This document shows, one piece after another, positions 57,434 to 64,000 of a stretch of DNA of 64,000 bases. The notes under the pieces are model-generated. The model saw only the letters and a list, made by a program, of their open reading frames with translations, did no database searches and was not told where the DNA came from. The DNA is from Phycisphaerae bacterium. Lineage in GTDB: Bacteria > Planctomycetota > Phycisphaerae > UBA1845. The position numbers were made by a program, and so were the translations under genes. Positions within the stretch are counted from its first letter, which is position 1; each line of letters begins with the position of its first letter. The stretch covers positions 1 to 64,000 of the forward strand of contig JAJDDP010000014.1 of the NCBI GenBank assembly GCA_029260235.1, read 5' to 3'.

Positions 57434-59839
57434 TTGGCTGGGATAGCTTTGCAATTCGTCGTACTGGTTTCGCCCGGATTCGGGTTGGCTTGGTTCCCAG
57501 CCGCAGATGAAGATGTGACCTTCCGCATATATAGTATGGGTAGTCCAGCGCCCGGCTTGCCCGGGACCGATAATCCATCAGGGAATCAGTTGCAGTTTAT
57601 CGGTAGCGAGCTTCTTACGTTCGGTGCTGCGAGCATGGCTTCGGCAAGCCCGGATGGATGGATTCCCGATGGGCAAAACGAAACTGCGGGAAACAATGTC
57701 GCCGCCCAGCTGGATCTTGATGCCGACAACATACCGGATGGCCCTAGACCCCAAGGCCTGCCCTATCGCGTTTTCAATTTCACATCGGATCCGCAGATCC
57801 AAGACCCCGCACAATTTCAAGAGGCGGCCGTTGTTCAAGCATTCTACCTGTGCAATCTCTACCATGACCGCCTGTACCTACTCGGTTTCGACGAGGCTGC
57901 TCACAATTTTCAGCAGGACAATTTTGGTTTGGGTGGGACGGGCGGCGACCGAATCGACGTCGATGTTCAGGATGGTCAGAGCAGCAATGGGGCTATGTTC
58001 GCCACCGGAACGCAAGACGGTTCAGCCGCCCGTTTGCAGCTCTACATCTTCCCGGCAACGGCACCTGATCGCGATGGGGCCTTGGAACGGGATCTGATCT
58101 TCCATGAACTGACCCGCGGTGTAGTAATACGCTTACTGGAGTCTTCCGGTGCCGGCGATCAGCCGCTGGCCTTGGTCGAGGGGTGGGGCGATTTCATGGC
58201 GCTTAGTCTTGAGTTTCCGCCCGGCCTCGACCCCCATGCCTGCTACCCATTCGCGCCCTACGTTGCCCGCCAATTCTGGGTCGGGTATGAGGACAACTAC
58301 TATTTTGGCCTGAGGCGATATCCATACTGCACGGACATGACCAAGAACCCACTCACCTACGCGTTCGTCGATCCCGCACAACTCTCGTTTCCACCTGGTG
58401 TTTCGCGCAATGCCAACATTACTTCTCCGGCAAACGACCCCCAGAATGCCGGCGAAGTGTGGTGTATAACCTTGATGGAGTGTCGGGCTGCTCTGATGGA
58501 TCGGGATGGATTCAGCGGAAACGAGACCATGCTGCAACTGGTCGTCGATGGCATGAAAATATCGCCAAGCAATCCAACGTTCATCGAAGCCCGCGACGCA
58601 ATTCTTACGGCTGACTTGGCAAACAATAGTGGAATCAATGTGGACATCCTCTGGCAAGCGTTCGCCAAGCGTGGCCTGGGAGCGGCGTCCCTTTCTCCGA
58701 GCGTCTCAGCCCAGGGTATCGTTGAGAGTTTCCTCGTGCCCGACTTGCTTCTCTTTGGCTACCCAGAAGGTCTACCCGATGTAGTCGTCCCGGAGCAGGA
58801 GGCTAGCTTGTCGGTAGTGATTCGCCCCGTCGGCAACGCAGCGGTCACCCCGGGCAGCGCCATGCTGCATTACTCCATCGACGGAGGATCGTTCGTTGAG
58901 GTGGCTTTGACCCAGACTGGGCTAGGCAGCTACGAAGCCATGATCCCAGGTCAGCCGTGCGGTTCAAGAATCGACTATTACTTTTCAGTGAGCGATGCCG
59001 TATTGGGGGACATCTCCGATCCAGCCACCGCGCCATCTGAATCGTTTGAAACCGTCTCTGCCATCGAGTCCTTCGTTACCCTGTCAGATGACTTTGAAAC
59101 CGACACGGGCTGGAGCGTTGGCGACGTGGGAGACAGCGCCACAGCCGGGCTCTGGTCGCGGGTGGATCCCGAGCAAACCACACAATCAGGTCAAGATGTT
59201 CAACCCGATGATGACCAGACTCCGTCTCCAGGCGTGGCTTGTTGGGTAACTGATGGCGCTGCGGGCGCTTCAGCTGGTGCAAATGATGTTGATGGAGGCA
59301 GCACCAGCCTCTTGTCGCCTCTCTTTGGCGAGGGCGGATCAGATGCGAAGATTAGCTATTGGCGATGGTATTCAAATTCCGCCGGCGCCAATCCCGGGGA
59401 AGATACGTTGGTCGTCTCCCTTTCCAATGATGGCGGACAGAGCTGGGTGATTGCTGAAGTAGTGGGACCGTCCGGCCCACAAACAGAGGGAGGGTGGTTC
59501 TTGGGTCAGTTTTCGGTGTCGGATTTCATGATCCCCACCTCAAGCATGATGCTCAAGTTCGTTGCCTCCGACCTTAGTGGTGGCTCGTTGGTAGAAGCTG
59601 CAATTGATGATGTCACCGTGACCGTGTTCCGTTGTGATCCGCCACTGCCCGGCGATGCTGACCAGGATGGCGACGTCGATTTGGCTGACCATGCCGCCTT
59701 CGACACGTGCTTGTCAGGGCCTGATACTCTTGCACCGTCAACACCGATTGATTGCGAATCAATCTTCGACTTCGACGCGGACTCTGATGTGGATCTTGAG
59801 GACTGGGCTGCATTCGAGCGAGCACTGAGCATGCCGTGA
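57434..59839 (+). CDS. M36 (fungalysin)-like exported protein with altered zinc motif and dockerin-like tail
   Basis: An 801-residue protein. The N terminus (LAGIALQFVVLVSPGFGLAWFPA) acts as a signal-like segment from a TTG with AAGGG eight bases upstream; an ATG in another frame (57418, MKGFSL) suggests an alternative with a frameshift. The body follows M36 metallopeptidases: 'FNFTSDPQIQDP', 'VVQAFYLCNLYHDRLYLLGFDEAAHNFQQDNFG', 'VEGWGDFMAL' and 'VWCITLMECRAAL'. The expected HEYxHG zinc site reads HELTRG: the second His is Arg (CGC). A beta-rich region and a 'DDFETDTGWSV' jelly-roll-like domain follow. The tail 'GDADQDGDVDLADHAAF' and 'DFDADSDVDLEDWAAF' is dockerin-like. The usual propeptide is missing. 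Confidence 0.8.
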   Translation: MAGIALQFVVLVSPGFGLAWFPAADEDVTFRIYSMGSPAPGLPGTDNPSGNQLQFIGSELLTFGAASMASASPDGWIPDGQNETAGNNVAAQLDLDADNIPDGPRPQGLPYRVFNFTSDPQIQDPAQFQEAAVVQAFYLCNLYHDRLYLLGFDEAAHNFQQDNFGLGGTGGDRIDVDVQDGQSSNGAMFATGTQDGSAARLQLYIFPATAPDRDGALERDLIFHELTRGVVIRLLESSGAGDQPLALVEGWGDFMALSLEFPPGLDPHACYPFAPYVARQFWVGYEDNYYFGLRRYPYCTDMTKNPLTYAFVDPAQLSFPPGVSRNANITSPANDPQNAGEVWCITLMECRAALMDRDGFSGNETMLQLVVDGMKISPSNPTFIEARDAILTADLANNSGINVDILWQAFAKRGLGAASLSPSVSAQGIVESFLVPDLLLFGYPEGLPDVVVPEQEASLSVVIRPVGNAAVTPGSAMLHYSIDGGSFVEVALTQTGLGSYEAMIPGQPCGSRIDYYFSVSDAVLGDISDPATAPSESFETVSAIESFVTLSDDFETDTGWSVGDVGDSATAGLWSRVDPEQTTQSGQDVQPDDDQTPSPGVACWVTDGAAGASAGANDVDGGSTSLLSPLFGEGGSDAKISYWRWYSNSAGANPGEDTLVVSLSNDGGQSWVIAEVVGPSGPQTEGGWFLGQFSVSDFMIPTSSMMLKFVASDLSGGSLVEAAIDDVTVTVFRCDPPLPGDADQDGDVDLADHAAFDTCLSGPDTLAPSTPIDCESIFDFDADSDVDLEDWAAFERALSMP

Positions 59840-59879
59840 ATTCAGTTCGTGTCGGTCATGCCCAGCTAAGTGTGGGTGG

Positions 59880-61310
59880 TTATCGCCGCTTTCGGGATTT
59901 TCGCTTGTCGCGTTTGGAGGCTTGGCGTTGTTTTGATTTTGTGGAACCCTTCATGCGAGGCAAGCCGCCGGTCATTGCGGACTGCGACATCTGCGTGCCA
60001 AACTTCATGCGGTCCATCATGCTCATGCCTGCCATCGACTTCATCGCGTCGCGCATCTGGCTAAATGTCTTGACCAGTCCAGACACATCTTGTGGATCGC
60101 AGCCAGCCCCGCGCGAGATGCGTCGGCGCCGGGATGCATCGATGAGGTTGGGGTTTTCTCGCTCTTTGCGGGTCATGGAGTGGATGATGCCCTCCATGCG
60201 GCTCAACTCTCCGTCGTCCATATCCACGTCCCCAAGTTGGCTGCCCAAGCCGGGGATTTTCTTCATGATGCTCTTGATCGACCCCATCTTCTTGATCTTG
60301 CGCATTTGGCCGAGGAAGTCGTCAAGGCTCAAGTTGCCCTTGGCCATCTTGGCTTCGAGTTTCTGGGCTTCCTCTTGATCGAAATGTTCTTGGGCTTGCT
60401 CGACCAGGGTGAGCATGTCGCCCATCCCCAAAATGCGCCCGGCGATGCGATCAGGGTGGAAAGCTTCCAGGGCTTCCATCTTTTCGCCGACGCCGATGAA
60501 CTTGATCGGTTTGCCGGTGATCTTCTTGACCGAGAGGGCAGCACCGCCGCGGGTATCGCTGTCGAATTTGGTGAGGATGATGCCATCGAGTTCGAGACGA
60601 TCATTGAACGCTTTGGCTGACAAGACCGCGTCTTGCCCGGTCATGGCGTCGAGAACCAGGTAGATCTGATGAGGCGTACAAAGCTGAGCGATCTTGGCGA
60701 TCTCAGCCATCATCTCTTCATCGATGGCTAGGCGGCCGGCGGTGTCCAAGATGACTACGTCGCGGTCAGTCTTTCGTGCGTGGGCGATCCCGTTGCGGCA
60801 GACCTTGACGGCGTTCTCGTGCCCGCGCTCCGTATAGACCGCAGCCCCTACTTGCCCAGCCACTACCTCTAATTGGTCGATGGCAGCCGGGCGCTTGAGG
60901 TCAGCCGCGACCAGCAAGGGGCGTTTGGCTTTGCCGATGATCATTCGGGCTAACTTGCCGCAGGTTGTGGTTTTTCCGCTGCCTTGAAGACCGGCCATCA
61001 TTAGCACGGTCGGCCCTGGGGATACATAAGGAATCTGCGGATTCACCGGACCCATGAGCTGCACCAGCTCGTCGTGGACCAGCTTGACCATGAGCTGATC
61101 GGGCTTGAGCGTCTTGATGACCTCCAAGCCGATGGCTTTCTTGTGAATCTCGTCGCAGAAGTCGCGGGCGACATCGAGATGCACATCGGCTTCGAGCAGG
61201 GCGGTGCGGACGGAGCGCATCATCTCCGCAACGTTGTCCTCGGTGATTCGCCCAACCCCGCGGATGCCGCGGAAAGCGTCATTCAGTCGATCTGTAAGCG
61301 ATTCAAACAT
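59880..61310 (-). CDS. ffh: Signal recognition particle protein Ffh
   Basis: Ffh binds signal sequences on nascent membrane proteins with the 4.5S RNA and delivers ribosomes to FtsY. The 476 residues show the N domain, the GTPase G domain with MAGLQGSGKTTTCGKLA (P loop), 'ADLKRPAAIDQLEVVAGQVG', 'VVILDTAGRL', 'ILTKFDSDTRGGAAL' and 'FIGVGEKMEALEAFHPDRIAGRILGMGD', and the Met-rich M domain from about residue 325 with 'SRRRRISRGAGCDPQDVSGLVKTF', the RNA-binding motif. The C-terminal tail is very basic. The 4.5S RNA gene was not found in the window. It converges with the M36-like gene, 40 bp apart. Confidence 0.98.
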   Translation of the reverse strand: MFESLTDRLNDAFRGIRGVGRITEDNVAEMMRSVRTALLEADVHLDVARDFCDEIHKKAIGLEVIKTLKPDQLMVKLVHDELVQLMGPVNPQIPYVSPGPTVLMMAGLQGSGKTTTCGKLARMIIGKAKRPLLVAADLKRPAAIDQLEVVAGQVGAAVYTERGHENAVKVCRNGIAHARKTDRDVVILDTAGRLAIDEEMMAEIAKIAQLCTPHQIYLVLDAMTGQDAVLSAKAFNDRLELDGIILTKFDSDTRGGAALSVKKITGKPIKFIGVGEKMEALEAFHPDRIAGRILGMGDMLTLVEQAQEHFDQEEAQKLEAKMAKGNLSLDDFLGQMRKIKKMGSIKSIMKKIPGLGSQLGDVDMDDGELSRMEGIIHSMTRKERENPNLIDASRRRRISRGAGCDPQDVSGLVKTFSQMRDAMKSMAGMSMMDRMKFGTQMSQSAMTGGLPRMKGSTKSKQRQASKRDKRKSRKRR

Positions 61311-61893
61311 ATCTAGTGTGTACTCTGTCCTACCCAGGTCGTCATCGAAACCGCCCTTTGTAACGACTAGCCTAGCGAATCGTCAACCGGAGCGGGAATG
61401 CCTGGCCCAATGGGGCTAAGAGGGGGCACAGGGCACGCCCGCTAGGCCAGGTCATCCCCCAAATAGCTCCTGAGTGGGATGAAAACCTGCCATCGCAATC
61501 GGCGGCCTCGACATATCGCGGGTCGCGGCGGGCCCAGCAAGAGTGGATAGAGCGTGAGAAAGTCCTCAGAGCTATTGTCCGCAGATTGTGCAGAATCGCA
61601 CAGGTTGTTGAGAGTGTGGGGGGCTAGGCTCGCTCACAACTTCAGCATTGAGTCTAGCGAATCCAGCCGGTCGAAGCGGTGGCATGCCCTCACCCCAGCA
61701 TTCTAGATGGCGCCGCGGCGAGAATGAGTTGAGTTGGCCGCTGCAGCCAACCTCCCTCGCTGGTCAATTCTTTATGCGGGAACTACACTATCGGTGTGTG
61801 GCGGTGGTGTTAGGCTCGATTCCGCCGTTTCCAGCTTCTTAGCCGATGATGGCTGGCGGCTTCGGGTCGTACGCCCAATGGAGACTCGTTTAA
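61311..61893. other. Intergenic region between ffh and the PSP1 gene
   Basis: About 580 bp of divergent intergenic DNA. Overlapping short ORFs (61648..61842, 61734..62003, plus) have no recognisable domain. I looked for the SRP 4.5S RNA core and for a tRNA and found neither. GGAG lies ten bases before the ATG at 61894. Confidence 0.45.
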
Positions 61894-63246
61894 ATGGTTC
61901 TCAATGTGTTGCCCAGCGATGGGGAAGAATCTTCCGAAGGCGGATCCGGATCCAGTTCCGAATCCGGGTCCGGTTGTGGCTCCGGCGGCGGCTCTTGCGG
62001 TAATGGCCTGGAGAAGGTCTACCCGAACACAGCCATCCGCTTCGGCGAGATGCGAAGAATCGGCGAGTTCAGCCACCATGCCAAAATGAAATTCACCTGC
62101 GGCGCCAAGGTGGTTATCCAAACGAAGCGCGGGATTGAGATCGGCGAACAAGTCTCCTTGTCGTGCGGCGGGTGCTCGTCTTCGGTGACCCGCGAGCAAA
62201 TTCTGAACTATGTCGCTGCCAGCGGTCCAGACTACTACGAACTGGAATGCGGCCGAATCCTGCGCGAGGCGACGCCCGACGATCTTCGAGAACACGAACG
62301 GATGCAGGGCACTGCCCGCGAAAAGCGGCGGATATGCCAAAATGCAGCCGAGCAGTACGGACTAGCCATGAAAATCGTCCAGTGCGAACCTCTCTTCGGC
62401 GGCGAGCGCATCATTTTCTACTTCACGTCCGAGGGCCGCGTCGATTTCCGGTCATTGGTCAAGGACTTGGCCAAGGAATTCCAAACCCGGATCGAAATGA
62501 GGCAAGTCGGCGCCAGAGATGAAGCACGCCTGGTGGCTGACTTCGAAACCTGCGGGCGGGAATGCTGCTGCAAGAACTTCCTGAAAAACCTGAAGCAGGT
62601 CAGCATGAAGATGGCCAAGCTGCAGAAGGCCACCCTCGATCCATCCAAGGTATCTGGACGGTGCGGCCGGCTAAAGTGCTGCTTGAGGTACGAACACACG
62701 TCCTATGAAGAGTTAGACAAGAAGCTGCCGCGGATGGGCAAGCGGGTGTGGACCGAACACGGCGAGGGCACCGTCGTGGGCAGACAGATTCTGACCCAGC
62801 TACTTCAGGTGGCTGTTAGCGACGGGGGACGATTCGCGGTTGGCATCGAGGAATTGCTACCGCCGGGCACGGCGCCTACGAAGCCCACGCCTGTACCAAC
62901 TCCTCCTCCTGTGAGCCGCGGAACGAAACCCGATGCCAAACCAGACAAACCCGCCAGTACGGACGAAGAGTCTGCTCGGCCAGCCCGGCGGAATCGGCGC
63001 AGGCGTCGCCCTGAGGGCGAGGCGGCCAAGACTGAGCGTCCAGTTCGTCCGGGAGAGGCGCCCCCAGCTACCCCGTCAGTTGAACCAAGAAGTGATGTTG
63101 CTGCCCCTGCGTCAGAGGAGGGACAAAAGAAGAAGCGCCGGCGTCGCCGGAGAAGGCCCAAGCGAAGCGCCGAAGAGGGCAAAGGGCAGTCAAGCGGCGA
63201 TGGGCCGCCGCAGTCCGACAAACCAGGCGAGCAACCCGAAAACTAG
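61894..63246 (+). CDS. PSP1/RicT-type regulatory protein
   Basis: A 450-residue protein. The first 40 residues are Ser/Gly/Cys-rich. The PSP1 domain runs from about 47 to 290: 'AIRFGEMRRIGEFSHH', 'KVVIQTKRGIEIGEQVS', 'FYFTSEGRVDFRSLVKDLAKEFQTRIEMRQVGARDEARL' and the cysteine cluster 'CGRECCCKNFLKNLKQVSMKMAKLQ', then 'SGRCGRLKCCLRYE'. In RicT (YaaT) these cysteines hold an iron-sulfur cluster in the Ric complex that controls RNase Y. The C-terminal 130 residues are Pro-rich and very basic (KKKRRRRRRRPKR), likely disordered and nucleic-acid-binding. The next gene follows by about 110 bp. ricA and ricF are not seen. Confidence 0.9.
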   Translation: MVLNVLPSDGEESSEGGSGSSSESGSGCGSGGGSCGNGLEKVYPNTAIRFGEMRRIGEFSHHAKMKFTCGAKVVIQTKRGIEIGEQVSLSCGGCSSSVTREQILNYVAASGPDYYELECGRILREATPDDLREHERMQGTAREKRRICQNAAEQYGLAMKIVQCEPLFGGERIIFYFTSEGRVDFRSLVKDLAKEFQTRIEMRQVGARDEARLVADFETCGRECCCKNFLKNLKQVSMKMAKLQKATLDPSKVSGRCGRLKCCLRYEHTSYEELDKKLPRMGKRVWTEHGEGTVVGRQILTQLLQVAVSDGGRFAVGIEELLPPGTAPTKPTPVPTPPPVSRGTKPDAKPDKPASTDEESARPARRNRRRRRPEGEAAKTERPVRPGEAPPATPSVEPRSDVAAPASEEGQKKKRRRRRRRPKRSAEEGKGQSSGDGPPQSDKPGEQPEN

Positions 63247-63357
63247 CGCTGGGCCGCCTCAGACGTCTATTAATCTAGGCTAACATCTATCCTAAGAGTG
63301 GGCCGATATGCTACAATGGAGCGGGTCAGCAAGAACCGCTTAAAGCCAGGGTCGATC

Positions 63358-63864
63358 ATGGGTCGAAAAGACGACAAGACCGTCGCAGAAGCCGCAAGAA
63401 GCGCAGGCACTTATCCCGAGGAAGCCTACCACTTCGTGCGCGAAGGTCTTAACCATGCCGTTGAGCAAATCCACGGACCGGTGAATCCTGCCCTGATGGC
63501 TCTGACCCAGTTCTTGACGGACAACCAAATTGATCCGGCTGAACTGTACGAGCGAATCGAAGCGGGTTCGATCGATTCAACGTTGGCTGAGGCGATCGAA
63601 GATGCCGGTGGCTATGACAAGCTTAACCGCCACGTAAACGGGCAAGAGTTGTGCTGGGCTTTGCGCGACTTTGCACTCGAACGGTGGGGGACGATGGCTG
63701 ATCTGGTCTTGCGGCGGTGGAAGATTCGAGGCACGCTGGATTTTGGCCGAATTGTGTTCACTCTGATTGAACACGACTTCATGCAAGGTCAGCCGCGTGA
63801 TCGGATTGAGGATTTCAACGCGGTGTACGATTTCTCCGACGCGTTTGAGGTCGTCGAACTATAG
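63358..63864 (+). CDS. Minf_1886-family conserved protein
   Basis: About 168 residues. The sequence 'YPEEAYHFVREGLNHAVEQIHG', 'NGQELCWALRDFALERWGTMADLVLRRWKIRGTLDFGRIVFTLIEHDFMQGQPRDRIEDFNAVYDFSDAF' is typical of a conserved protein of Planctomycetes and Verrucomicrobia (Minf_1886 family) with unknown function. ATG 63358 has AGGG six bases upstream; the track starts at 63298 with a GTG, and ATG 63316 is also in frame. The 3' end lies 136 bp before the window edge, where nothing further was recognised. Confidence 0.85.
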   Translation: MGRKDDKTVAEAARSAGTYPEEAYHFVREGLNHAVEQIHGPVNPALMALTQFLTDNQIDPAELYERIEAGSIDSTLAEAIEDAGGYDKLNRHVNGQELCWALRDFALERWGTMADLVLRRWKIRGTLDFGRIVFTLIEHDFMQGQPRDRIEDFNAVYDFSDAFEVVEL

Positions 63865-64000
63865 AGCGCGTCCTGCGTTCGTCGATTTCGCCGATTCACA
63901 TCAAGGACACATTGCTGGACGTAGGGCCAGCTCGTGGCTGTATCGCCGTTACATCTGTAGCGAAGAAGGCTAAGGCCACTTCTGTCTGATGAGGCGAGCT

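Noticed and set aside
61805-61835. GGCTCGATTCC looks like a tRNA T arm
   Set aside because: No matching acceptor stem, anticodon arm or D arm could be drawn around it.

Overview
The window reads as a chromosomal segment of a Planctomycetota bacterium, probably of the Phycisphaerae or a related deep lineage. This is inferred from gene content: DUF1800 and DUF1501 proteins side by side, a PEP-CTERM protein, secreted proteins ending in 'GDxDxDGDVDLADxAAF' dockerin-like tails, a pseudopilin-like protein, a fused SecD-SecF, a type III glutamine synthetase, a Minf_1886-type protein and 'GTGILPV'-type palindromic repeats. No rRNA, tRNA or CRISPR array was found. Genes lie on both strands with moderate intergenic space.

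Layout. 0-2 kb: a two-gene unit of unknown function. 2.2-6 kb: fused secDF (minus strand) with a clear intrinsic terminator. 6.9-12.5 kb: an orphan OmpR-type regulator, a dockerin-tailed secreted protein, a pseudopilin-like protein and a HAMP-PAS histidine kinase. 12.5-16.3 kb (minus): a DUF4397 lipoprotein, a DUF1579 protein and uvrB. 17-22 kb (plus): an FGE/SUMF1-fold protein, the DUF1800-DUF1501 pair and an OmpH/Skp-like chaperone. 22-23.6 kb: an MBL-fold hydrolase divergent from nrdR. 23.7-27.8 kb (minus): three coupled TPR/HEAT envelope genes. 28-36 kb (plus): a membrane-anchored unknown, a PEP-CTERM propeller, pdxJ, a degenerate SGNH-like protein, a polytopic unknown, a GH10-like protein lacking both catalytic glutamates and a ComEA-like helix-hairpin-helix protein. 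36-39 kb (minus): an ALDH7-type dehydrogenase and a FlgT/LPP20-like secreted protein. 40.3-43.6 kb: an ECF sigma factor coupled to a Ser/Thr kinase whose C-terminal sensor region is split by two -1 frame changes. 44-45.8 kb: mgtE broken by an in-frame amber codon and an internally deleted REP-associated transposase remnant. 45.9-49.1 kb: glnN and a GNAT acetyltransferase. 49.3-56.8 kb: an eight-gene chemotaxis cluster (cheA, cheW, cheD, HDOD, cheY, cheX, cheR, cheB). 57.4-64 kb: an M36-like protein with a damaged zinc motif, ffh, a RicT-type PSP1 protein and a Minf_1886 protein.

The most coherent system is the chemotaxis-type cluster. It has kinase, adaptor, both adaptation enzymes, CheD, a CheX-type phosphatase and CheY, plus an HDOD protein, but no receptor or flagellar gene nearby; its CheA carries an extra MshEN-like segment. 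A second theme is enzyme folds with catalytic residues replaced (GH10 E to G twice, M36 HExxH to HExxR, SGNH without a GDS serine). A third is local decay at 42-46 kb. A fourth is a domain found both in a free membrane-anchored protein (27961-29322) and at the C terminus of the split kinase. All functions are read from sequence and recollection of families; no search was run.
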